A stretch of 64,000 bases of DNA from Cylindrospermum sp. NIES-4074 (GTDB lineage: Bacteria; Cyanobacteriota; Cyanobacteriia; Cyanobacteriales; Nostocaceae): NCBI GenBank assembly GCA_003994795.1, contig AP018269.1, forward strand, positions 6,351,687 to 6,415,686, given 5' to 3'. The translations under genes and the position numbers were made by a program. This document shows, in pieces, positions 26,756-36,000 of the stretch. The stretch's first letter is position 1; every line of letters begins with the position of its first letter. The notes below the pieces were generated by a model. It was given only the letters and a program-made list of their open reading frames with translations, searched no databases and was not told where the DNA came from.

Positions 26756-27442
26756 GTAACTTTTAACAACTCTGCCAGCACCTCGCAGCTGCTGATAGTA
26801 TGACTGACTCACCTTATCGCCCTGTTCCGAGAGGATGTCAATCCCAATCCCATTGCGTCCCTGTTCTTTGCCAGAACTATGGATATAGCGATTATCAGCC
26901 AAATATAATCCCACATGAGTTGCTTTTTGGGGAGTTCCAAAAAATACCAAATCCCCTGGTTGCAATTCATTAATGGTAATTGCTTGGGTGAAGCTTTCCT
27001 GTTGATAAGCATCTCTCGGCAACCAAATACCCACCGAGACAAAAGCCGCTTGTATCAACCCGGAACAGTCATAATTGGGCCCGACAGTCCCACCCCAGAG
27101 GTAATAATTGGTTTGTTGCATCGCTGCTTGAGTAAAAGCGATCGCATCTGGTAGCAGTTTTTTAATTTCGGATTCTGAAAATATGGCAGCCTGATAAGGT
27201 ACAGTAGCTCTTTGTAATAAGCCAAAATCAGTAACAGATACCCACCCTGGATAGTCATCCTCACACAAATACACCTCAACCGCTGAATCCTGATGATTTG
27301 ATGTTACCTGTAAATGTCGCCCAGTAGCAGCTTGAGTTGCCAAGCGCTGACATTCAGGAGAATCATATAAATTGAGGTCAGCAAGACACTGATACTCACC
27401 CGTTTGGGGATTGGGGATTTTAGATTTTAGATTAAAGGACAT
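26717..27442 (-). CDS. NlpC/P60 cell-wall peptidase with SH3b domain
   Basis: A 241-residue protein very close in layout to the structurally studied cyanobacterial gamma-D-glutamyl-L-diamino acid endopeptidases (AvPCP/NpPCP). The N-terminal bacterial SH3 domain (about 14-80) starts at TGEYQCLADLNLYDSPE; the peptidase has Cys126 in YDCSGLIQAAF, GDLVFFG, His176 in THVGLYL and His188 in YIHSSG. It cleaves stem peptides or imported muropeptides in the cytoplasm; no signal peptide is seen. Both ends look altered: the first 13 residues are encoded by an ATCTAAA repeat and the last 13 by a fold-back element. It is divergent from the serine hydrolase with only 10 bp between starts. Confidence 0.94.
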   Translation of the reverse strand: MSFNLKSKIPNPQTGEYQCLADLNLYDSPECQRLATQAATGRHLQVTSNHQDSAVEVYLCEDDYPGWVSVTDFGLLQRATVPYQAAIFSESEIKKLLPDAIAFTQAAMQQTNYYLWGGTVGPNYDCSGLIQAAFVSVGIWLPRDAYQQESFTQAITINELQPGDLVFFGTPQKATHVGLYLADNRYIHSSGKEQGRNGIGIDILSEQGDKVSQSYYQQLRGAGRVVKSYVSTQHSTVSFEP

Positions 27443-27452
27443 AACTTAGAGA

Positions 27453-28391
27453 ATGGTTTTTTTTAGTAAAGACGAACAACTCGAAAATCTGGGTAATGGC
27501 ATTTTAGAGGCAACTTGGGCAGCTTTTCCGACTTTAGCCCGAAACCAAATTGCCTTAACTTGGATTGTTTACGATCCACCAGTGCCAGTAAATACAGGTG
27601 GTGCCCTCACTCCCAACGCTTTTTGGAACCACCCAGTCCGTGGTTTTACTTATCGGGGTGTGGAGCGCCTTTACCCTGCAAGTGTAGTTAAATTGTTTTA
27701 TCTGGTGGCAGTTAACGAATGGCTAGAAAAAGGCATGATGCAAACTTCCAAGGAATTGGAGCGGGCCTTGGGGGATATGATTATTGATTCTAGCAATGAC
27801 GCTACCAGCTTGGTTGTGGATCTGCTGAGTGGCACCACATCCGGCCCAGAGTTACCACCAGGCCCCTTTGAAACTTGGAAATATCAGCGTCAAATTGTCA
27901 ACCGTTATTATCAATCTTTGGGGTGGGAGGAACTGGAGACGATTAACGTTTGCCAAAAAACCTGGGGTGATGGCCCCTATGGTAGGGAGCGGGCATTTTA
28001 TGGAGAGATGCTGGACAATCGGAATATGTTGACCACAAATGCAACTGCCAGATTATTGCATAGTATTGTGGGTGGGGTGGCAGTTTCCAGTGTGCGATCG
28101 CAATCCATGATGACTTTGCTCAAACGTAGTCTCAACCCCAATGATTTACCCCAAAACGTGGAAGAAGACCAAGTGACAGGCTTCTTAGGCGGTGGACTGC
28201 CCCAAAATGCTCAAATTTGGTCAAAAGCGGGTTGGACAAGTCAAGTTCGCCATGATGCCGCTTATATTGAATTACTAGATCAGCGTCCTTACCTGTTAGT
28301 GGTATTTACAGAAGGTAAAGCACAAGCCACAAGCCGGGAAATTTTGCCATTTATTTCTGGGAGAATTGCGACAGCGATTAGCAATTTATAA
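27453..28391 (+). CDS. Serine hydrolase, class A beta-lactamase fold
   Basis: 312 residues with penicillin-recognising enzyme motifs: S77-V-V-K80 in YPASVVKLF, S113-S-N115 in IDSSNDAT (SxN), and K258-A-G260 in WSKAGWTS (KTG-like). No signal peptide is visible, which is odd for a lactamase and suggests a cytoplasmic amidase or esterase, or a missed leader. The divergent placement with an NlpC/P60 cell-wall peptidase supports a role in muropeptide metabolism. A decayed copy of its last 14 codons lies 1.8 kb downstream. Activity on beta-lactams is not implied. Confidence 0.85.
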   Translation: MVFFSKDEQLENLGNGILEATWAAFPTLARNQIALTWIVYDPPVPVNTGGALTPNAFWNHPVRGFTYRGVERLYPASVVKLFYLVAVNEWLEKGMMQTSKELERALGDMIIDSSNDATSLVVDLLSGTTSGPELPPGPFETWKYQRQIVNRYYQSLGWEELETINVCQKTWGDGPYGRERAFYGEMLDNRNMLTTNATARLLHSIVGGVAVSSVRSQSMMTLLKRSLNPNDLPQNVEEDQVTGFLGGGLPQNAQIWSKAGWTSQVRHDAAYIELLDQRPYLLVVFTEGKAQATSREILPFISGRIATAISNL

Positions 28392-28404
28392 AACTGACAA
28401 TAGT

Positions 28405-28430
28405 GGTGCGTTAACAGAGTTTAACGCATC
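28405..28430. terminator. Hairpin between convergent genes
   Basis: GGTGCGTTAA and TTAACGCATC form a 10-bp stem (one G-U) with a 6-nt loop between the 3' ends of the serine hydrolase and the DUF2887 gene. There is no strong T run, so the call is moderate. Confidence 0.4.
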
Positions 28431-28461
28431 CTACAACATTAACAATCTGATCACCCATACT

Positions 28462-29352
28462 TTAATCACGAATAGCTGCTAACCAACTTTGTAAATCAGC
28501 CAAACTGGTAAAATCTAACAACGCTTCGCTCAAATCTTCCAAAACAGGTAATGGTAAAGCAGAAATTGAAGCGCGTATTTCCCCAGATAGTTCTCCAAAC
28601 CGCTTAGTCAATAGTCGGATAACCAAATTAACAGTTGCTTGTTCTACTCCTTCTTCCCGTCCTTCTTCCCGTCCTTCTTCCCGTCCTTCTTCCCGTCCTT
28701 CTTCTTTAATTTCTCGGTAAACTCTCGTTTCCTTGAGCGTTATTCCTAGCATAGATTCTACCTCCCTGCGGCTCAGTTGTTCAAACTTGTACACCATGAT
28801 CGTCGTAATCATCTCTATTATGGCGCGACTTGATGGAGATGATATTTCTTCACTGGTTCTTGTTAACAAATACCTAGCTTCTTCTGGTGCTTGACTTTCC
28901 TCTAGGGTAGTTAATACCATCACTGCTACCCACGCAGGTAATTGACGAATATCCCCCAATTCATCCAAATATACCCGATGTACTTGGTCGCTGTTAAGCA
29001 ATCCCCGATGAGGATAAATATCGCTTTGTTCTGTATTGCGAGATGGATAAATTATCACTGTTTGCCAATCGCTAAATCTGGCACGGTTGCGGTAGAAATA
29101 TAGTGAAGATTCGGCAAATACTCTTTCATAAAGCAGTTCATCTTTTTGGAACTGCACCTCACAGAAATATACTACTCCTGCACCTCCTGTTTCTGGTGGT
29201 AAAAATACTCCGTCAATTTCAAATTTTGGTTCTTTGACAGCTACTGAATCAAATCGGTAAGCATCTGCATTTGTGGGGGGATTTGTCAAGAGTTCAAATA
29301 GCAGGGAAGGATATTGTTGAAATAATTTGTAAAAAATTGAATCTCGACGCAT
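28462..29352 (-). CDS. DUF2887 / Rpn-like PD-(D/E)xK nuclease-fold protein
   Basis: The N-terminal 150 residues match the DUF2887 group of Rpn/transposase-like PD-(D/E)xK proteins: DSIFYKLFQQYPSLLFELL, then FEIDGVFLPP and VVYFCEVQFQKD, giving the D...E-x-Q core. The middle has EEGR/EEG repeated four to five times in tandem (12-bp DNA units), then a helical tail ending LQSWLAAIRD. These families are very numerous in cyanobacteria and are thought to relate to mobile or recombination functions; no activity is shown for this one. It is next to a Uma2 protein, another nuclease-fold family. Confidence 0.85.
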   Translation of the reverse strand: MRRDSIFYKLFQQYPSLLFELLTNPPTNADAYRFDSVAVKEPKFEIDGVFLPPETGGAGVVYFCEVQFQKDELLYERVFAESSLYFYRNRARFSDWQTVIIYPSRNTEQSDIYPHRGLLNSDQVHRVYLDELGDIRQLPAWVAVMVLTTLEESQAPEEARYLLTRTSEEISSPSSRAIIEMITTIMVYKFEQLSRREVESMLGITLKETRVYREIKEEGREEGREEGREEGREEGVEQATVNLVIRLLTKRFGELSGEIRASISALPLPVLEDLSEALLDFTSLADLQSWLAAIRD

Positions 29353-29461
29353 AAAACATTTTATTTATTTATTAAACCTGCGATATATCTAATCACACAT
29401 CCCTCTGAAATGGGGTTTTCTCACCATTATTAATCAAACAAGCAATTTTTAAAAGATGACC

Positions 29462-30094
29462 TTAAAATTTAATGCGGCGATAGATTTCATTCATGGGAAG
29501 TTCTACATTTAAACTGTGTAGAACAATTGATTTATCAATGTGATCATAAACTTGCCATTGCCAGCGATCGCTACTATTTTGGTCGCGGTTATAAAACTGC
29601 TCAACGTAGGGTTCAGTTTGGCTAACGAGCAGATATTCACAAAAGCTAGACAGGGAGCGATATTTTCTAAATTTTTCGCCTCTATCGTAGGCTTCAGTGG
29701 AGGGCGAAAGAACTTCGACAATGAGCAGAGGATTGAGAATTTCGTCTGTGCGATAGCTTCGCTCGCCGCAGGCATCGCCATTAAACTCTGGTTCACCATC
29801 GATCACCATCATGTCGGGATATGTTCCGTGATTAAAGTTAGGAATCCAAACACGCAAATCACTGTTGTAAAAGCGAAATTCGGTGTCTCTGAGCAAAAAT
29901 CCCAGGTAAATTAACAGGTTGCTGGCGATCGCGCTGTGAGCTTCTGAACCTCCGGGCATAGTGATGATCTCTCCGTTGCAGTATTCGTGGCGTTCTTCGG
30001 CAGTCTCCTCCATCGCTCGATACTCATCAGGGGTGAAGTGAGTCGTTGTCGCGTCTGGGGGAAGGGTTGGCGGGTTGGTTTGAGCAATCACCAC
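29462..30094 (-). CDS. Uma2 family (DUF820) putative endonuclease
   Basis: A 210-residue Uma2 protein with the family order: FTPDEYRAMEETAEERHEYCNGEI, NSDLRVWIP, YPDMMVIDGEPEF, NPLLIVEVLSPSTEAYDRGEKFRKYR and a VEQFYNRD end (quoted in parts). YPD, EVLSPST and KFRKYR supply the D, E and K expected of a PD-(D/E)xK site. It is the second Uma2 in the window but not closely similar to the first. The role is unknown. Confidence 0.9.
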   Translation of the reverse strand: MVIAQTNPPTLPPDATTTHFTPDEYRAMEETAEERHEYCNGEIITMPGGSEAHSAIASNLLIYLGFLLRDTEFRFYNSDLRVWIPNFNHGTYPDMMVIDGEPEFNGDACGERSYRTDEILNPLLIVEVLSPSTEAYDRGEKFRKYRSLSSFCEYLLVSQTEPYVEQFYNRDQNSSDRWQWQVYDHIDKSIVLHSLNVELPMNEIYRRIKF

Positions 30095-30171
30095 GATCGC
30101 ACCTCCTGGATAATTAGACCTGACACGATTATCACCTAAATTGAGAAAATTGCCCCAATTGAAAGGCGATA

Positions 30172-30222
30172 CCTGTGGTGTTTGTTTTTGGGAGGATTGC
30201 GGCAGCGATTAGCGGTTTATAA
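30172..30222 (+). pseudogene. Relic of the serine hydrolase 3' end
   Basis: Reading in frame gives PVVFVFGRIAAAISGL-stop, against PFISGRIATAISNL-stop of the intact hydrolase. The last 42 bases agree in 36 positions and both are followed by AA. Only this end is recognisable, so it is a decayed partial duplication or the edge of a rearrangement that brought in the DUF2887 and Uma2 genes. Confidence 0.6.
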
Positions 30223-30258
30223 AAAAGGCGATCGCCACTTCAGTGCGATCGCCTTTTT
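30222..30258. terminator. HIP1-containing rho-independent terminator
   Basis: AAAAAGGCGATCGC and GCGATCGCCTTTTT form a perfect 14-bp stem with a 9-nt loop and flanking A/T runs. It sits 35 bp past the stop of the CTERM-protein gene (minus strand) and can work in both directions. Confidence 0.75.
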
Positions 30259-30292
30259 CCCATTCACCCTAAACTCGACTTTACGCATCACA

Positions 30293-30913
30293 TTACTGTG
30301 GTAACAAGGCTTTCTTTTTAGATATAGCTTGACGAAGTTTATTTAAACCCCAGAAACTCCCTAAAAAGGTAATAGCAACACTGCCATCAGCAAAAGAAAA
30401 AGGTACGGGGGTAGCATCTAAATTTGTGAATGTAATTCCACTGAAACCACCACCATTAGAAACAAATTTCCCAGTAATGAAATTTGCTGTTAATGAATTA
30501 TCGTCAGTTCCACAGTTGGATTTTGTCCCGCTACCGAAGCAGAAAATGCTCGATTCTGAACTGGAAACAGAAAATATTGCCTTGGTTATATTTCCAGAGG
30601 AAACAGAAAAAACATTCCTTCCAGGTATGCCCCATGCAGTGGCCACTAAACCTGGGCCGGGAACGCCTATGTCGCCCGGATATGTGTCTATAATTACTTT
30701 GCTTGCTGCTTGATCAACAGTGTTGTCAGCCAGATCTAGAATTCTTCCTGTAACTGTACCAGGAATAAAAGTGAATTCCCCTACCTGTTGAACTTCCTGA
30801 TTAAAACTAGTAAAAGAAAATGAAAAATCTAAAGCTTTAGCAGGTGCAAAAGTGGTGAAGATGCTACTCGCAGTTAGGAAGCAGCCGAGTAAAGGGAATT
30901 TAAACCTATACAT
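30293..30913 (-). CDS. Exported protein with CTERM-type sorting tail
   Basis: 206 residues: a signal peptide (MYRFKFPLLGCFLTASSIF, cleavage near AKA-L27), a beta-rich Ser/Thr/Gly body with two cysteines (FCFGSGTKSNCG), and a C-terminal sorting-like end: TPVPF, a hydrophobic helix (VAITFLGSFWGL) and a basic NKLRQAISKKK tail. This is the layout of PEP-CTERM-like tails in cyanobacteria, in a variant with PVPF in place of PEP. Such proteins are processed by exosortase and reach the outer surface. The function of the body is unknown. Confidence 0.8.
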   Translation of the reverse strand: MYRFKFPLLGCFLTASSIFTTFAPAKALDFSFSFTSFNQEVQQVGEFTFIPGTVTGRILDLADNTVDQAASKVIIDTYPGDIGVPGPGLVATAWGIPGRNVFSVSSGNITKAIFSVSSSESSIFCFGSGTKSNCGTDDNSLTANFITGKFVSNGGGFSGITFTNLDATPVPFSFADGSVAITFLGSFWGLNKLRQAISKKKALLPQ

Positions 30914-31012
30914 GGAAAATGGTGAATATTTAATATTTTGGTGTTTTCTGGACTTTGTTAAGCTAAATATGGTTCTTTTATTAAACCCCTTTCAATCAAG
31001 GCTTTAATCATT

Positions 31013-31035
31013 TTCACTGCTAAATAAGCAGTGAA
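31013..31035. terminator. Hairpin downstream of the mazF gene
   Basis: TTCACTGCT and AGCAGTGAA form a 9-bp perfect stem with a 5-nt loop in the spacer between the toxin gene end and the CTERM gene start, both minus strand. It may separate the two transcripts. Confidence 0.4.
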
Positions 31036-31144
31036 TAATGACTAAATTCTTTACTCATACAAAATACTAACACTTAGTAGAGCAAATTAGCACAGTAACT
31101 GCTGAGATTTATTATTACCCAGATTTAGAGAATTACTTAAATCT

Positions 31145-31501
31145 CTAATCCTCTTCTGGCCCCGGTAAATCTAAAGCAATCAACAAAGCTTGTGCCAGAT
31201 GTGCCATTACCACCTGAGAAAGCGCCCCTCTTAAACGCAAAAAGCGGGTTTTGGACAACACCCGCACCTGATCTGCCATAGCGATAGAATCTTTTTTGAG
31301 TCCCCCATCTGGTGCTAAAATTAAAACTTGAGTTGGGTAAACTCGCCTTCCTGATTGATAAGTGGTGCAAGGAACTGCTAGCACAACTGGGCTAGATACA
31401 TTAATCACATCACGACTCACAATAATCACAGGGCGTGTCCCCCCCTGTTCTGACCCTTCAGCAGTTTCTAGACGGGCATCATAGACTTCACCCCTTCTCA
31501 T
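31145..31501 (-). CDS. mazF: MazF/PemK-type toxin endoribonuclease
   Basis: About 118 residues with the MazF order: MRRGEVYDARL, GGTRPVIIVSRD, VVLAVPCTTY, DSIAMADQVRVLSKTR. Family members cleave mRNA at short sequences when freed of the antitoxin; the conserved Arg (GTRP) and Thr (CTT) of the active site are present. The ATG overlapping the antitoxin stop by 4 bp is chosen over an upstream in-frame ATG, since it matches the usual MazF N-terminus. It forms a two-gene unit with the gene before it. Confidence 0.9.
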   Translation of the reverse strand: MRRGEVYDARLETAEGSEQGGTRPVIIVSRDVINVSSPVVLAVPCTTYQSGRRVYPTQVLILAPDGGLKKDSIAMADQVRVLSKTRFLRLRGALSQVVMAHLAQALLIALDLPGPEED

Positions 31502-31773
31502 TTTGGAGATTCCCCCAACTGTAAGGCCTCCCACTGAGCCGTAGCAAATTCCGCCTCTATTCTGAGTATTTCTGCCTGATAATCAGGGTCATTAGCCATT
31601 TCCGCTAAAGCCGCATCAATTTCTGCTCTTTTCTGTACTGCTAGTTCACGACGCAAAGCCTGCACCACAAAATCATTCCGACTTTTGGCTTTTCCCTCTT
31701 GCACTGCCTTGTCAGTTGCTTCTAGGAGTTCCCTGGGGATGGTTAATGTCGTACGCACGGTTTCAACTTTCAT
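31498..31773 (-). CDS. Ribbon-helix-helix antitoxin
   Basis: About 91 residues. The N-terminal half VETVRTTLTIPRELLEATDKA, then SRNDFVVQALRREL, is a ribbon-helix-helix DNA-binding fold that would repress its own promoter. The C-terminal part is acidic and helical (MANDPDYQAEILRIEAEF), fit to wrap the MazF toxin. The ATG of MKVETVR is preferred over an in-frame ATG 20 codons upstream because the RHH strand normally starts near the N-terminus. It precedes and overlaps the toxin by 4 bp, as typical. Confidence 0.88.
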   Translation of the reverse strand: MKVETVRTTLTIPRELLEATDKAVQEGKAKSRNDFVVQALRRELAVQKRAEIDAALAEMANDPDYQAEILRIEAEFATAQWEALQLGESPK

Positions 31774-31932
31774 GGGGCGATCGGGATATGATGTCTGTAG
31801 TGATGACTTATATGATATCGTTTTAAGCATCAATTATTTACTGGCAATTATGCCTGGGCAGCTGGTGTACCCAAAAACCCAGCCAAGTTTTTTTAATCTT
31901 GACATTGCTCACTAAGCATTAAATTTTACCCT

Positions 31933-32340
31933 ATGTTATCAGTGCAATTCAATTACAAGCAGGTTTTAAATCTAGCTTGTATCAGTGTAGGGTTTGTTTT
32001 CTTCCTAACACCCGCAGCGAATTCCCAGCCTTTCCCCAATGGTTCCACACCAAAATTTTTCATTTGTCCACAGGGAATAACCCGTTTTGCTACATTAGTG
32101 ACAACAAAACATGACTTAAATCTTTGCGGACAAGAAGGTGAAGAAGCGACACTTTTAGCACTGCGGATTCGGGGTAAACGTCAGGTTGTGACTGTGCCAA
32201 TCTTGAGTAGCCAAGATGATGTATATTTTGCTCAGTCAGCCAATGGTACAGCTTATAAACTAGACACAAATAAAAAATTCCTGAGTATTCAGCCAAAAAA
32301 AGGTAAAATCTCTAGAGAAAAGGTAGTGGCATCTGATTAG
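31933..32340 (+). CDS. Small exported protein, function unknown
   Basis: 135 residues with a signal peptide (hydrophobic LACISVGFVFFLTP, cleavage after ANSQ near residue 31). The mature part has two cysteines (FFICPQG, LNLCGQ) likely forming a disulfide, and beta-strand-rich segments (RQVVTVPIL, VYFAQSANGTAY). It resembles short secreted proteins found in many cyanobacteria; no function is assigned. It is monocistronic and divergent from the toxin-antitoxin pair. Confidence 0.75.
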   Translation: MLSVQFNYKQVLNLACISVGFVFFLTPAANSQPFPNGSTPKFFICPQGITRFATLVTTKHDLNLCGQEGEEATLLALRIRGKRQVVTVPILSSQDDVYFAQSANGTAYKLDTNKKFLSIQPKKGKISREKVVASD

Positions 32341-32492
32341 AGAATTACGTCTCCAAGGCGATCGCCAGTGGTAATATCTGCAAGCAGGCTGCTACAAGAG
32401 GATCATCGCTAACTTAAGCAATAGCAACAGTAAACATCAGCCCCCAAACCTCAGAAAGGAAGGGGGTGACATCTGTTCTGCATTCAAACCCA

Positions 32493-32522
32493 TGTAGAGA
32501 CGTTGCCTGCAACGTCTCTACA
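32493..32522. repeat. Palindromic hairpin repeat (GTAGAGACG type)
   Basis: TGTAGAGACGTTGC and GCAACGTCTCTACA are perfect 14-bp arms with a 2-nt loop. It is the second copy in the window of the hairpin near base 747. It lies 150 bp past the exported-protein gene. Confidence 0.7.
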
Positions 32523-32591
32523 GTAGTATATTTATTTACAAATCGCTGTAAACTCTTTAAGATTGCTAACCGCTGAATGCTGACAATTTTA

Positions 32592-32726
32592 TTAGCTCAT
32601 AGACCGCTTAAGAGAACCATCAGCATATAGCTCTAATGGTACTAATTCAATTTTGCCATTAACCTTAACTTGCGAGTAAACCACTTTTACCAGAGGAGCA
32701 TGATTTTCGTTGTAACGTAAAGACAT
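32592..32726 (-). CDS. 44-residue small protein with ideal ribosome site
   Basis: Begins MSLRYNENHAPLVKVVYSQV and ends ELYADGSLKRSMS. It has the balanced composition of a folded beta-strand hairpin, with no membrane segment. A full AGGAGGT lies 5 nt before the ATG, the best ribosome site seen in this window, which makes chance unlikely. It stands alone in a 735-bp gap. I believe such 40-45-residue proteins occur widely in Nostocales, but no function is known to me. Confidence 0.75.
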   Translation of the reverse strand: MSLRYNENHAPLVKVVYSQVKVNGKIELVPLELYADGSLKRSMS

Positions 32727-32731
32727 AACTT

Positions 32732-32738
32732 ACCTCCT
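32732..32738 (-). promoter_or_regulatory. Shine-Dalgarno AGGAGGT of the 44-residue gene
   Basis: The plus strand reads ACCTCCT, giving AGGAGGT on the minus strand, 5 nt from the ATG. This full match to the anti-SD sequence decides that the small frame is translated. Confidence 0.8.
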
Positions 32739-33075
32739 TTGCTACGGATTTTGCTTGTGTTAAAACATTTTTATACTTATAATGTAGTCAATGTGTTTTT
32801 GGTTAAAGTTACCTCTTTTGAGTGATTTTTAACTCTTCTATATTTTTAACAAAAGTAATATAAAGATACGTATAAAGCCGCGACAGCAGCGATGAAGTTT
32901 TGGATAAATATCACATTTTGCTGAGGATGACTAAAATTCAGCAATTATAGGTTTATTAACACCAGATAATCATCAACGCACTGTGTTCTCGTAGTCCATA
33001 GCAGAACTTGTTCTAGTTTGGCGTCAATAATTCACTTTACAGCCATAGGCTTGAATTTCGCATTTCCTAAATCCC

Positions 33076-36000
33076 ATGATCAAAACAGCCACCACATTGC
33101 TAGCTCGCCTAGATTATTATTACCAACAAATCAACACGATTATCCTGGTGCGTCAGAACCCAATTACTGGTTTGCTACCTGCGAGTACAGCAATTAGCGC
33201 TCACGGCGATTATACTGATGCCTGGGTGCGAGACTGTGTTTACAGCATTTTGGCAGTTTGGGGTTTAGCACTTGCATACCGCAAGGTTGACGAAGACAAG
33301 GGACGCACTTATGAACTAGAACATAGCGTCATCAAGCTAATGCGCGGGTTACTGTTTGCGATGATGCGACAGGCACATAAAGTAGAGACATTTAAACATA
33401 CTCAATCACTACTCGATGGACTACACGCCAAATATAATACTGCCACAGGTGACATTGTAGTTGGCGATGATGAATGGGGACATTTGCAACTAGATGCCAC
33501 ATCTATATATTTGCTGATGTTGGCACAAATGACCGCCGGGGGATTATCAATAATTTACACAATTGATGAAGTAAATTTTGTCCAGAATTTGGTTTACTAT
33601 ATTGGACGAGCGTATCGCACACCAGATTACGGGATTTGGGAACGAGGTAATAAAATTAATCATGGTAGTGCTGAGTTAAACGCCAGTTCTGTAGGCATGG
33701 CCAAAGCAGCTTTAGAAGCCATTAACGGACTGAATTTATTTGGTGTGCATGGTAGCCAAACTTCAGTAATTCACGTGCTACCAGATGAAATTGCTCGTGC
33801 CAGAATTACCTTAGAATCCTTATTACCCAGAGAATCTGGTTCCAAAGAAATTGATGGGGCGCTACTGAGTATCATTGCTTTTCCTGGCTTTGCAGTGGAA
33901 GACGAACAATTGCGCGATCGCACTCGCAATGATATTATCACCAAACTAGCAGGGAAATATGGCTGCAAACGCTTCCTCAGAGACGGACACCAAACAGTTT
34001 TAGAAGATCACCAGCGTTTGCACTATGAACCGTGGGAACTTAAACAATTTGAGAATATTGAATGTGAATGGCCGTTATTTTTCACTTATTTAGTTCTGGA
34101 TGGATTATTTTGCGGTAATCAAGAACAAGTGCAAAAATACCAGCAGCAGTTACAAACATTACTGATTGAGCGCGATGGTTTGCATTTATTACCAGAACTT
34201 TATTATGTCCCAGCCGAAAACGTAGAAGCAGAAAAGTTAGCACCCCAAACTCAGTCGCGTTTACCTAACCCAAATCTTCCCTTAGTCTGGGCACAGAGTT
34301 TATATTTTCTCGGTCAAATGATCAGTGAAGGGTTACTAGCCATTGGTGATATTGATCCTTTAGGCAGACATTTGCGAGTGGGCAAAAATCGTGAAGCTTT
34401 AGTACAAATTGCCTTGTTAGCAGAAGATGAAGTTTTACAGGCAAATTTAGAAGTTCACGGCATTGAAACACAAACCCCTTCTCAATTAGAACCGATTCAG
34501 GTCAGAAAAGCTGGAGAATTTTCGGCAATTTATACCCAAATTGGTCGGAATAATAAACTAGGCTTAACTGGGCGTCCGGTGCGGCGTCTGCGGAGTTTGT
34601 CAACATCGAGAATTTTTCGGATTCATGGGGAAACAATTGTATTTCTACCTTCATTTTTAGATTCTCAGCAGTTTTATTTAACCCTTGATTACCACTTTTT
34701 GATTGATCAAATCAGAAGTGAATTGGCTTATATTCAAAAATATTGGAGTGATTTAGGACGCCCTACTCTAACTTTAATGTTGACACACACCATGTTAGAA
34801 ATCGGTTCAGAGGCATTATTAGAACTGATGCAAGAACTCAAAGATGGTATTTGCAATGGTGTACAGGTAAAATTAGGTCGGCTAAATCAATTAATGCTAA
34901 CAGCAGGCATCCAAAGAATTGATTTTCTCCAAGATAAAGAATTTTCTCAGTCACCAGTTAAAAATGCTGGGCCACGTTGCTATTATCTAGCTTATCATCC
35001 TGCTAAAAATTGGCGCTTAGGACATACTCAAGAATTCCAAATGGAGTATGAAACTAACTTGGGATTATTGCTGGGTTATTTGCGCTCATCAGAAAATATT
35101 TATGAGCAAATTGAGTTATTGCAGACTTTGTTACGTTTGCAGGGGCTAGAGTTTGATACAGGGTATGGCGGCCCCAACCATCCCGTGACTGTAGCCGATT
35201 TACTTGATGAAGTTTACACCAAAGCCGGTGATTTAGGCATTTGGGCGGTAGTGCGTCGCGCTGCTGGGTTACGAAAAATGGTTGATATCGGCTTGTCTGA
35301 TGCGGTAACAAGTATTTTGGTACGAGGTAAGCAAATTGCAGTGGGGAGAGCTTACAGCGAGGCTTCGCTGATGGCGGTGCCTATGTCCCATAATGAAATT
35401 GCCGAGAAAATTAATCACTTCTGTCGTGAGGATATCCGCGATCGCGTTTTGACGCAAGAGATCCTCATTTATCTTGGTGTTTTAATCAGATCAGAGCCGC
35501 AACTATTTCAAGGACTGCTAACGCTGCGAGTCGGTTATCTAATCCTGTTAATAACCAGCGAAATAGCCCAGGAATTGCACGTTACCCAAGATGAAGCATA
35601 CGATCACTTAATGCAACTTTCACCCTTTGAAGTGAAAACGCACCTACAACAGGTATTAACTACATATACTGGCATGAGTAGCGTGTTGCGCCAACAAGAA
35701 TCATTACACGTCAAGCAAAAAGAAAGCGATATTGCTTGGGTAGTGCAACCCGTAATTGGTGAAGAAATTGAAGTTCCATCAGGGGGTTGGCGGCGATTTC
35801 GTCAAGCAGAAGGAGCAACAGGGCGCGTACCCAAAGACTTCTTTAAACAAGTTTGGCTATTGATGCGACATTGCAAGGGCCTGGTAATTGGCGATAAATT
35901 AGAGCGCCGCAACCGTTTAGATAGTGAAGTCATGCTTGCGGAAATGACAGCCGGGGAAAAGAACTTTGCGCTGCTAGTTGAGCACTTGCTGAACAAAATC

